Source of the DNA: JBFMHP01 sp040752855
GTDB taxonomy: Bacteria > Pseudomonadota > Gammaproteobacteria > RBG-16-57-12
Direction of reading: 5' to 3'
Assembly (NCBI GenBank): GCA_040752855.1
Contig: JBFMHP010000017.1
Location: 1 to 64,000 of the forward strand
Length of the DNA: 64,000 nucleotides
In this document: positions 35,693 through 43,367 of the stretch, one piece after another
How positions within the stretch are numbered: the first letter of the stretch is position 1
Layout: each line of letters opens with the position of its first letter
Position numbers and translations under genes: made by a program
Notes under the pieces: model-generated
Database searches by the model: none
What the model was told of the DNA's origin: nothing
Seen by the model: only the letters and a program-made list of their open reading frames with translations

Positions 35693-36531
35693 TGCAAAAA
35701 ATTACAAAACCCCTTCTCGTCTCATTGGTGGTCATCGCCGTGGCCACCTACGTGTATATCATGGTGCAACCCGGCAAACTCGCCCTGCATAACAAATCAA
35801 TCGATCTGCTGCGCGGCCTCATGCAGACCAATGCTGAACTCAATGCAGACATCGTGAAGATCCGCCAAGGAGCGCTGAAAAACTACGACTCGCTCGAAGT
35901 CAACCTGAGAAAACTGGAACAAAAGGTCGACCAGCTCAAGAATGGCGAGGGCAAAATCTATAAGCTTGGTGACAGCGACATCGACGAAAAACTCGATAAG
36001 CTCGCCGCCCTGATCGGCAACAAGGGCGATCAAATCACCACTTTCAAGCTGCATAACGGCCTGATGAGGAACTCGCTGGACTATCTCCCAGGCGCCCTTA
36101 ATGATATGTACCAGGAAGAATTGAAAGGCGAAAACGATGAAGTGCTGCATCGCCGCATCGAAGACGCCCTGCGTTTCACCATCATGTACACCATCAAGGG
36201 CGAAGAAAAATGGCGCCGTGACGCCTTGGCGCATATCAACTGGATACGCCGGGTTGCCGTGGAAAAACCTCGCAATCTCAAACTGGCGCTCCGCTCTTTC
36301 TCCGATCACTTGGAAGTGGTCATCACCAGTAGCGAAAAGGTCAACGATCTGATCAACACGCTGAGCGATTACAGCACCAGCAACACCGAAAACGACCTGT
36401 ATCGCAGCTACATGAATTACTATGATCGCTCGCTGCGCCAGGGTTCGCCCTATACGACGGTCCTTTACGCCTTGGTATTGCTGTTGGCGCTTTACATCGC
36501 CATCAGACCCTTGCTCAAGAAAGAAGACTGA
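35692..36531 (+). CDS. membrane protein with DAHL-type helical sensor domain
   Basis: The 279-residue protein has one transmembrane helix at each end (residues about 8-26 and 250-270) and a long helical periplasmic middle. The segment LMQTNAELNADIVKIRQGALKNYDSLEVN resembles the double-all-helical ligand-binding (DAHL) domain normally found at the front of sensor kinases, but here without a kinase or other output. TGATG overlap with the peroxidase stop couples the two genes. Either a heme-peroxidase partner or a decoupled sensor; both are inferences. Confidence 0.65.
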   Translation: MQKITKPLLVSLVVIAVATYVYIMVQPGKLALHNKSIDLLRGLMQTNAELNADIVKIRQGALKNYDSLEVNLRKLEQKVDQLKNGEGKIYKLGDSDIDEKLDKLAALIGNKGDQITTFKLHNGLMRNSLDYLPGALNDMYQEELKGENDEVLHRRIEDALRFTIMYTIKGEEKWRRDALAHINWIRRVAVEKPRNLKLALRSFSDHLEVVITSSEKVNDLINTLSDYSTSNTENDLYRSYMNYYDRSLRQGSPYTTVLYALVLLLALYIAIRPLLKKED

Positions 36532-36554
36532 GGAAATCGGCTCTATCAAACAAG

Positions 36555-36588
36555 GCGGTATCGGCTAATCTGCCGATACCGCTTTTTT
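36555..36588 (+). terminator. rho-independent terminator after the peroxidase/DAHL operon
   Basis: GCGGTATCGGC (36555-36565), loop TAATCT, GCCGATACCGC (36572-36582), then six T. An 11-bp perfect stem. Confidence 0.92.
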
Positions 36589-36623
36589 ATTGGCCGCGCA
36601 CAAGCTAAGACGATCGGTCGGCC

Positions 36624-36663
36624 AAAAAAACTTCAGGGCATGTCGCGTATGCGGCATGCCCTG
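36624..36663 (-). terminator. rho-independent terminator for the small membrane peptide gene
   Basis: On the minus strand CAGGGCATG and CATGCCCTG form a stem followed by AAG and seven T (36630-36624). It ends the transcript about 26 bases past the stop of the 39-residue gene. Confidence 0.88.
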
Positions 36664-36688
36664 AATTATTGAGCGAATGGGATCTTAA

Positions 36689-36808
36689 TTAGCCCGAAAT
36701 CAAGTGCCAATAGGCGACGCCCGCCACCCAAATCCCGATGAGTGCGAAGGCGCCCACGGTAATTGAGTTAAGAATCGGGGTGATTTTGGTCTCAACGATA
36801 TCGATCAT
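36689..36808 (-). CDS. 39-residue single-pass membrane peptide
   Basis: Reading from ATG 36808, preceded by AGGAGAAGGAT, the product is 39 residues: a short polar N-terminus (MIDIVETKITP) and one hydrophobic helix (residues 16-34, with ITVGAFALIGIWVAGVAY), then WHLISG. A strong terminator follows. The good ribosome binding site, the clean start-helix-stop layout and the dedicated terminator support a real gene. I recognise no family. Small peptides of this build often accompany respiratory complexes. Neighbours are the peroxidase/DAHL pair and a carbonic anhydrase. Confidence 0.72.
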   Translation of the reverse strand: MIDIVETKITPILNSITVGAFALIGIWVAGVAYWHLISG

Positions 36809-37138
36809 ATCCTTCTCCTATAAATGGTTGCTTGATTTTTTGCGGTGACACGTCGCCACGACTCGCCACGCCGACAGCGACCCTCATTAATCCCGTGTTC
36901 AGCTTCACGGGCACTCGAAACTCTACCATGATTGCCATGGATGTCTAGCACTTTACTTAGAATCCTATAAATCGAGAGGTTATTGACAGACCTTCGCGGT
37001 ATCTATAGCCCCCTCGGCAGGCAGGCGCGGCGCCGCTACCTCATGTGAGGTAATACATCGATACCTCCTTATTTCGCTTCTAATGAAGTAACCGGCGCCA
37101 TAGCATGAGATTTGGGTATCGCAGATGTTGCAACGGCC

Positions 37139-37750
37139 ATGCTTGAACAACTGTTTCAAAACAACAAACGCTGGGCGAGGGAGATCACATCGAGGGATCC
37201 CGAGTTTTTTAACAAACTCGCTAAACAACAGACCCCGGAGTACCTCTGGATCGGCTGTGCCGACAGCCGTGTTCCGGCCAACGAGATCGTCGGACTCTAT
37301 CCTGGAGAATTGTTCGTACATCGGAACGTGGCGAACATCGTGTTGCATATGGACATCAACTGCCTGGCCGTGGTTCAGTTCGCCGTTGAAATCCTCAAGG
37401 TCAAGCATATCATCGTGTGCGGGCACTATGGCTGCGGCGGGGTGCGCGCGGCGCTCGAAGGCAAGCCGGTCAGCCCCTTGATCGACCATTGGATCAGCCC
37501 GATCTACGAGCTGTATCTGAGTCATCACGACGAATTCGACCGGCTTGAATCGCCTCAAGCCAAGTTCGACCGCTTATGCGAACTCAATGTCATCGAGCAA
37601 GTCCATAACCTCGCACAAACCTACCCCATCCAGAAGGCCTGGCAAAATGACCAACCGCTGGCGATACACGGGCTGATCTACCGTCTCGATGACGGCATCT
37701 TAAAGAATCTGAACGTGACTTTGACCCGCCATAACGCTACGACGGGCTAA
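37139..37750 (+). CDS. can: beta-carbonic anhydrase (Can-like)
   Basis: The 203-residue enzyme interconverts CO2 and bicarbonate in the cytosol. Zinc ligands are Cys in IGCADSRVPA near residue 39 and His-x2-Cys in CGHYGCGG near 97; the Asp-Arg dyad is in ADSRVP. N-terminal part QLFQNNKRWAREITSRDPEFF aligns with E. coli Can. ATG 37139 is preferred over an in-frame TTG at 37112. Confidence 0.95.
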   Translation: MLEQLFQNNKRWAREITSRDPEFFNKLAKQQTPEYLWIGCADSRVPANEIVGLYPGELFVHRNVANIVLHMDINCLAVVQFAVEILKVKHIIVCGHYGCGGVRAALEGKPVSPLIDHWISPIYELYLSHHDEFDRLESPQAKFDRLCELNVIEQVHNLAQTYPIQKAWQNDQPLAIHGLIYRLDDGILKNLNVTLTRHNATTG

Positions 37751-37776
37751 ATGCGGCGTGTGGGAGGCCTAGATGG

Positions 37777-37804
37777 AAAAAAGGCGGCACCAGCCGGCAC
37801 CGCC
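37777..37804 (-). terminator. rho-independent terminator ending the nar operon
   Basis: On the minus strand GGCGGTGCC, loop GGCT, GGTGCCGCC form a 9-bp stem with two G-U pairs followed by six T (37782-37777). It follows the hexaheme cytochrome stop by about 15 bases. Confidence 0.88.
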
Positions 37805-37818
37805 CCGAGGTCTTCAAT

Positions 37819-39582
37819 TCATTGCTGTTCTTGTCTCTGCTGCGCGTAGTATGCGGCGATCGCCCGGATCTCGATCATGCTCAGGACATCCGAGACCGCG
37901 AACATCGCCTTGTTCTTGCGCGTGCCGTCCTGGTATTCATTGATGGCGAGCACCAGATAGGATTCGACCTGACCGGCGAGACGCGGCTTGCCGGGCTCGT
38001 TGCTGAAGCCGCGATCGCCATGACAGTGGCTGCAACGCTGCTCGATCACAAGTTGCGGCTCCGTGGGCAGGAAGATATCGGGCTTGGCTGCGGTCTGCTT
38101 GGCATAATAGGCCGCGACGTTCTTGACCTCCTCCGCCGACAGTCCTTCCACCGCGCCTTTCATGCCCTCATGCGCGCGCTTGCCATTGGCATACTCGTTG
38201 ATCGCGGAAATCAAGTACTTCTGATCCTGCCCGGCCAGAGATGGGTTTTTCGGATCTTTGCTGTGGCCTTGCTTCCCATGGCAGGCCTCGCACTTGGCGC
38301 TGACTTTCTCACCGGCTGTCGCATCGCCGCTCACTGTCTTGGCGGCCGCTGCCGGCGTCTGCGCGGAAAAATAGTAACTGACCTTTTCGATGTCGATATC
38401 GCTCAGATGCGAAACCATGGTGGCCATCTCTTCATTGACCCTGGCGCCGGACTGATAGGCACGCGTGGCCGCGATCAAGTATTTGACGTGTAGGCCGGTC
38501 AGGCTCGGATAGCCCGGCCGGGTACTGTCGCCCTTCTCGCCGTGGCATGCCGCGCAGGAAGATGCGATCTTCTCGCCTTCCGCGACCGGATCAAAGGTCT
38601 GCGATTGCATCTGCGCGCGCTGATAAAGCGACTCCGGAGTCTGCTGCGCATAGTAGGCGGCAAGATTATTGATGGTGCCGCTCTTCAAGCCTTGCACGGC
38701 GCCGCGCATCAGCTTGTCCTGACGCGCGCCGTCGCGATAATCCGTGATGGCCTTAACGAGATACTTGGCAGGCAACCCGGCAAGATTCGGAATATGCGGA
38801 TTGGAGCTGTTGCCGTTGTAGCCGTGGCAACCGGCACAGGCACCTGCCTCCTCCTTGCCCAACTTGGCATTGCCGATGGTGGGCTTGGGCGCCTTTTTCG
38901 GGGTACGCGTCGCGTAATATGCCGCCAGCTGTTCGATTTCGGTTTTATTGAGCGAATCCCGGAAGATCTTCATGATGGCATGCTGGCGCTTGCCGGTGAA
39001 ATAGGCTTGCAGCGCCGGAATGAAATACTCCGGCGGCATCCCGGCAAGGCTGGGAAAAATACCGTCGTGATCGACCGCTCCCTCCTGGCCGTGGCATGAA
39101 TTGCAGCGGCGGGCGATCACAGCGCCGGCGACGACAGCCTCCTTGGTGATCAGCGAGGGTTTTCCTTTGGCGGCGATTTGATCGCCATACCATGGGGTGT
39201 CCAGCGAGGCGTAAAACGCCGAAATATCCTCGATCTCCTTGGGCGCCAGCGCGGCGGCGATCGCCTGCATGTCCGCATTTTTTCGTGAGCCGTTGTTGTA
39301 GGCCAGAATCGACCGGGTGAGATACTCCTGCGGAAAACCGGCGATAAACGGCGCGCCGCTGTTTGCGGCCACACCGTCCACTCCGTGGCACAGCGCGCAT
39401 TTTTCCACCGCCAGCTGTTTTCCAGCCACGGTATCGCCGATGATCTTGGGCACGTATTGCGCCGCCTTTTCAGCCTTCGCTTCGAGCTCTTTTTGTACAT
39501 TGGTAACATCAAGCTGTGACTTCGAATCGCATCCAGCCATGGCCAGCGCGGCGCAAAATACAACCCAAGCTGTCTGTCTCAT
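37819..39582 (-). CDS. hexaheme c4-type cytochrome lipoprotein
   Basis: The 587-residue protein has lipobox LAMAGC (Cys18 or so), and then six tandem c4-like domains of about 90 residues. Each has one heme motif: CALCH, CNSCH, CAGCH, CAACH, CEACH, CSHCH. Each domain repeats the pattern PxLAGxxxxYLxxAIxxYxxGxR and a downstream Met as likely sixth ligand. It is anchored in the membrane and faces the periplasm. As last gene of the nar operon it may carry electrons to or from nitrate/nitrite metabolism. This number of fused c4 domains is unusual. Confidence 0.88.
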   Translation of the reverse strand: MRQTAWVVFCAALAMAGCDSKSQLDVTNVQKELEAKAEKAAQYVPKIIGDTVAGKQLAVEKCALCHGVDGVAANSGAPFIAGFPQEYLTRSILAYNNGSRKNADMQAIAAALAPKEIEDISAFYASLDTPWYGDQIAAKGKPSLITKEAVVAGAVIARRCNSCHGQEGAVDHDGIFPSLAGMPPEYFIPALQAYFTGKRQHAIMKIFRDSLNKTEIEQLAAYYATRTPKKAPKPTIGNAKLGKEEAGACAGCHGYNGNSSNPHIPNLAGLPAKYLVKAITDYRDGARQDKLMRGAVQGLKSGTINNLAAYYAQQTPESLYQRAQMQSQTFDPVAEGEKIASSCAACHGEKGDSTRPGYPSLTGLHVKYLIAATRAYQSGARVNEEMATMVSHLSDIDIEKVSYYFSAQTPAAAAKTVSGDATAGEKVSAKCEACHGKQGHSKDPKNPSLAGQDQKYLISAINEYANGKRAHEGMKGAVEGLSAEEVKNVAAYYAKQTAAKPDIFLPTEPQLVIEQRCSHCHGDRGFSNEPGKPRLAGQVESYLVLAINEYQDGTRKNKAMFAVSDVLSMIEIRAIAAYYAQQRQEQQ

Positions 39583-39678
39583 GATTCATTCTCCAACCTG
39601 ATCAACTGTGGCTTCCTTCTTATGTATTGTGACGTGCTCAAGGCATCATGCTGCGCGGCACGGCTCTCAAGCCCGTTT

Positions 39679-40416
39679 TCATTTCACATCCTCAGGCAGC
39701 TCATAGAACCACATCTGATAGAGCGACACGAATACCATGATGCCAAAGCAGGTTCCCATGACCGAACCGCTGAGCAATACCGCCCAGGCGAAGGTCTCGA
39801 CCATCTTGGTGAGATACCAGGAGCCGATATCAACCGCGATGGATAAAAACGGTATCGCGATGATCGCCGATTGCAGCCACACATTTCTGAAATAGGCGTG
39901 CGAAAAGATGAATGTGGTGATGAAGAAGATGAACGACAACCCGAACATGTGAATATGCGAGACACGCACCAGGGTGTGCACGTTGAATCCGGTATCCTGC
40001 TGCGCCACGTGCGAGACGCCTTCGTAATCCTCCAGCGCCGGCAGATGCGGATTGTTATTGTTGTGGCAGGCTATACAGCGGTTATCGAAGATTGCCTTTA
40101 TTTTTGCGTCATACTGTTCCTGGCTGGCGCCGGCGCGCACCCACGCTACGATCTCGAGATTCTCATTCGCCGGCAGCATGTTCGACATCGGGCCGCGCAA
40201 CGCGCTTTCCAGCTTCGTACCCTCCTTGCTGCCCGCGTAGGCGATCGCAATATCCTCCACCGACAGCATCGGATCACCGTCACGCCCGTGGTGTGACTGG
40301 AAAATAAATATCCCGGCGAACAGGTAACCGAGACCGAGAATACAGAGCGCCCCGGTGAATACTACTCGTCTGACCAGCGGAAGTTGTGGAAGGTATAACG
40401 ACTGCAACCTACTCAT
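39679..40416 (-). CDS. membrane-bound monoheme cytochrome, nar-linked
   Basis: The 245-residue protein has an N-terminal helix, a periplasmic part with a single CxxCH (CIACHNN near residue 114), and three more transmembrane helices starting with RVSHIHMFGLSFIFF near 150. His residues in the helices (SHIH, SHAY) could bind a b-heme. It sits between narI and the hexaheme gene in the nar operon. Probably accepts electrons from quinol or hands them to the hexaheme protein; this is an inference. I know no gene symbol for it. Confidence 0.75.
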   Translation of the reverse strand: MSRLQSLYLPQLPLVRRVVFTGALCILGLGYLFAGIFIFQSHHGRDGDPMLSVEDIAIAYAGSKEGTKLESALRGPMSNMLPANENLEIVAWVRAGASQEQYDAKIKAIFDNRCIACHNNNNPHLPALEDYEGVSHVAQQDTGFNVHTLVRVSHIHMFGLSFIFFITTFIFSHAYFRNVWLQSAIIAIPFLSIAVDIGSWYLTKMVETFAWAVLLSGSVMGTCFGIMVFVSLYQMWFYELPEDVK

Positions 40417-40477
40417 AGCGCGCTCCTGGGATTGAATGAAAGTCAGTCAATTGTTCTTTTACATATCCGGCCTGCTT

Positions 40478-40502
40478 GACTCCTCCCGCTTCGGGAGGAG
40501 TC
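40478..40502. other. strong hairpin between narI and the membrane cytochrome gene
   Basis: GACTCCTCCCG and CGGGAGGAGTC form an 11-bp perfect stem with loop CTT. No T-run follows on the minus strand. It may stabilise or process the narGHJI part of the transcript, lowering expression of the cytochromes. Confidence 0.6.
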
Positions 40503-40544
40503 GTGGCAGTTCTCGAGTGGTCTGTGCGTTTTACACGCATTGCA

Positions 40545-41240
40545 TCAGCGTGCGGAGACTTGTTTCACCCGCACGATTTGATAGGCGCGTGTCAGATAAC
40601 TGAACGGCGCGCTCCACACATGAACCAGACGAGAGAAGGGGAACAACAGGAACACCGTCATGCCGAAGAACAGGTGTATCTTGAAGATCGTGTCGACCCC
40701 ATTGAGCAATGCCGGATCTGCGCGCAATGTTACTACACTTTGCACCCACTCAGCCAACGCGATCATCACGCCGGGATTGTCATGCGTGGCGTGACTGATC
40801 GATACCGGAATGGTGGAAAGACCGAGCAAAAGCGTAATCATTATCCAGCTCAGGATGAAGATATCCATGGCGCGGCTATTGGCCTTCACGCGCGGATTGC
40901 TGACCCGGCGTATCCAGAGGATGGCCCCGCCGATCAGGCACATGACACCGAACACCGAACCGGCGACGATAGCCATGTACTGGTGCGCCATGTCGGAGAC
41001 GCCCATGGCGAGGAACCAGCTGTGCGGCGTGAGCAGGCCGACGAAGTGGCCGAGAAAGATCGCGATGATGCCCACATGGAACAGATTGCTGGCCAGACGC
41101 ATATTGGCCTTGGAGAGCAACTGGCTCGAATCGCTCTTCCACGTGTATTGCTCGCGGTCGAAGCGGATCCAGCTGCCCAGGAGAAAGACCACCAAGGCGA
41201 TGTAGGGATAGATTCCAAAAACAAACTCTTGCAGATTCAT
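40545..41240 (-). CDS. narI: respiratory nitrate reductase gamma subunit
   Basis: The 231-residue integral membrane cytochrome b (5 helices) oxidises quinol and passes electrons to NarH. The start FVFGIYPYIALVVFLLGSWIRFD matches NarI, as do the His residues in NLFHVGIIAIFLGHFVGLL and LFFGMTVFLLFPFSRLVHVWSAP that hold the two b-hemes. The end VRVKQVSAR is truncated compared with nothing important. It is 10 bases behind narJ. Confidence 0.96.
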   Translation of the reverse strand: MNLQEFVFGIYPYIALVVFLLGSWIRFDREQYTWKSDSSQLLSKANMRLASNLFHVGIIAIFLGHFVGLLTPHSWFLAMGVSDMAHQYMAIVAGSVFGVMCLIGGAILWIRRVSNPRVKANSRAMDIFILSWIMITLLLGLSTIPVSISHATHDNPGVMIALAEWVQSVVTLRADPALLNGVDTIFKIHLFFGMTVFLLFPFSRLVHVWSAPFSYLTRAYQIVRVKQVSAR

Positions 41241-41250
41241 AACTCTCTCC

Positions 41251-41769
41251 TCAAGCGGCGGTTTGGACGAGGCGGCCGTGCCGGTCGATGATGCGGACCA
41301 GCGGCGCGTATGGGCTGTTGGAATGCTCCAGATTGGCAGCCAGCACCGTCAACACCTTGGCCGCATCGGCCAGGAAGACGCGCGCGGCGAACTCATCGAG
41401 CGTCGAGACATATTCGAGAATCAATGGCAGATAATCCGGCAACTCGCCGCTCTTCACCTCCATGCCCTCGCCCTTGTAATGCTCGCCCAGATCCACCAAG
41501 GCCGGACCGCGGCCGCGATCATCGCCAAACAGGTGATGCGTCAGGTGCAGGCTGTGTTCGGGCTGCATGTCGAAGGTCTGCACATAGATCTCCTGCAATT
41601 CGATCAGGTCGTGCCGGCGCATCCATTTGATGAAATTGCTGACTCCCTCCTCCTCTTCCGGCGGCAGCGCCATCTTTTTGCTGACGATCTTTTGCAGCAT
41701 GCGCAGATTGTCCACCAGTTCCTGCGTCGGGTAGTCGAGCAATCGTGACAACACCATATACACATTCAT
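41251..41769 (-). CDS. narJ: nitrate reductase molybdenum cofactor assembly chaperone
   Basis: From ATG 41769 (GAGGAGA upstream) the protein has 172 residues. YMVLSRLLDYPTQEL and the LTHHLFGDDRGRGPALVDL block are diagnostic of NarJ, the cytosolic chaperone that inserts cofactor into NarG before membrane docking. A longer start at 41784 overlaps narH by 4 bases but has no ribosome site. Confidence 0.95.
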   Translation of the reverse strand: MNVYMVLSRLLDYPTQELVDNLRMLQKIVSKKMALPPEEEEGVSNFIKWMRRHDLIELQEIYVQTFDMQPEHSLHLTHHLFGDDRGRGPALVDLGEHYKGEGMEVKSGELPDYLPLILEYVSTLDEFAARVFLADAAKVLTVLAANLEHSNSPYAPLVRIIDRHGRLVQTAA

Positions 41770-41780
41770 AGTTTTTCTCC

Positions 41781-43334
41781 TCACACTTTTTCACGACGTT
41801 TCGGCAGCGGCACATATTCCAGCGGGACTTCGTTCTTGGTCCGGCGATCCGGGAAGAGCGAGAAGCCGCTGACGCCGCTGGAGGCGGAGTTGCCGGGGCT
41901 GAAGCCCATCTGCCCTTGGAAGGCGTAGTAGTCTTCCTGGCGGTACTCCTCGTGCGCGGTCGGGATCACGAAACGGTCCTCGTAGTTGGCGATGGCGAGA
42001 TAGCGATACATCTCCTTGGCCATGTCTTCCGACATCCCCACGGTGTCCAGCGCGGCCGTGTTGGCCTTGCCTTCCACGTGCACCGTGCGTTGATAACTGC
42101 GCATCGCCATCATGCGCCGCAGCGCGTCGATGATCACGCGTTCATCACCGGCGGTGAGCAAATTGGCCAGATATTTGGCGGGGAAGCGCAGCGCCTCGAC
42201 CTTCGGGATGTTGCCATCGGCCTCGGTCGGCAGATTGCCTTGATCAATATGAGTCTGCACCGGTGAGAGCGGCGGCACATACCACATCATCGGCAGGGTG
42301 CGGAATTCCGGATGGATCGGGAAGGCGATCTTCCAATCCATCGCCATCTTCCACACCGGCGATTTCTGCGCGGCGGTGATCCAGCTGTCGGGAATGCCGT
42401 TGGCCTTGGCCTGGGCGATCATCTTGGGGTCGTGCGGATTGACGAAGATGTCCATCTGCGCCTGATACAAACCGCGCTCGTCGGTGGCCGCCGCACTGCT
42501 GATGCGATCGGCATCATACAGCATCACACCCATGTAACGGATGCGTCCAACGCAGGATTCCGCGCACACCGTCGGCATGCCGGATTCGATGCGAGGATAG
42601 CAACCGATGCATTTCTCCGCCTTGCCGGATTCCCAGTTGTAGTAGACCTTCTTGTATGGGCAACCGGTGACACACATGCGCCAGCCGCGGCACTTGTCCT
42701 GGTCGACCAGCACGATGCCGTCTTCCTCGCGTTTGTAGATTGAACCGGAGGGGCAGGAGGCCACGCACGCCGGATTCAAGCAGTGGTTGCACAGGCGCGG
42801 CAGGTACATGTGGAAGGTCTTCTCGAACTGCCGGTAGATGTCCTTGTCGATGTTCTTGAAGTTCTGATCCTTGCTGCGTTTATCGAACTCGCCGGCCAGA
42901 TCGTCTTCCCAGTTCGGGCCCCACTCGATCTTGTTCATCACGCTGCCGTCGATCTGCGAGTGCGGACGTCCGGTCGGGCAGGCCTCGAGCAGCGGCGTGG
43001 TCTGCAGCTTCTTGTAGTCCATTTCAAACGGAACATAGTAATCGTCGATCACCGGCATGTCGGGATTGGCGAAGATCTTCATCAGCTTGCTGGCGCGACC
43101 ACCGGCCTTTAATTCCAACTTCTTGTCCTTGACCGTCCAGCCGCCTTTCCATTTTTCCTGATTTTCCCATTCCTTGGGATAGCCGATGCCGGGTTTACTT
43201 TCGACATTGTTGAACCATACATATTCAACGCCCTTACGGTTGGTCCAGACATTTTTGCAGGTCACCGAGCAGGTGTGGCAACCGATACACTTGTCCAGAT
43301 TCAACACCATGGCGATTTGTGCGCGGATATTCAT
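41781..43334 (-). CDS. narH: respiratory nitrate reductase beta subunit (iron-sulfur)
   Basis: The 517-residue protein holds four Fe-S clusters. Cys groups are KCIGCHTCSVTCKNVW, CNHCLNPACVASCPSG, KCRGWRMCVTGCPYKK (the Trp in place of Cys marks the [3Fe-4S] site) and KCIGCYPRIESGMPTVCAESC. It links NarI hemes with NarG. GAGGAGATAAC precedes ATG 43334. The C-terminal end EVPLEYVPLPKRREK is normal for NarH. Confidence 0.97.
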   Translation of the reverse strand: MNIRAQIAMVLNLDKCIGCHTCSVTCKNVWTNRKGVEYVWFNNVESKPGIGYPKEWENQEKWKGGWTVKDKKLELKAGGRASKLMKIFANPDMPVIDDYYVPFEMDYKKLQTTPLLEACPTGRPHSQIDGSVMNKIEWGPNWEDDLAGEFDKRSKDQNFKNIDKDIYRQFEKTFHMYLPRLCNHCLNPACVASCPSGSIYKREEDGIVLVDQDKCRGWRMCVTGCPYKKVYYNWESGKAEKCIGCYPRIESGMPTVCAESCVGRIRYMGVMLYDADRISSAAATDERGLYQAQMDIFVNPHDPKMIAQAKANGIPDSWITAAQKSPVWKMAMDWKIAFPIHPEFRTLPMMWYVPPLSPVQTHIDQGNLPTEADGNIPKVEALRFPAKYLANLLTAGDERVIIDALRRMMAMRSYQRTVHVEGKANTAALDTVGMSEDMAKEMYRYLAIANYEDRFVIPTAHEEYRQEDYYAFQGQMGFSPGNSASSGVSGFSLFPDRRTKNEVPLEYVPLPKRREKV

Positions 43335-43367
43335 CGTTATCTCCTCGAATCTCAGGTTGCCACAAAA

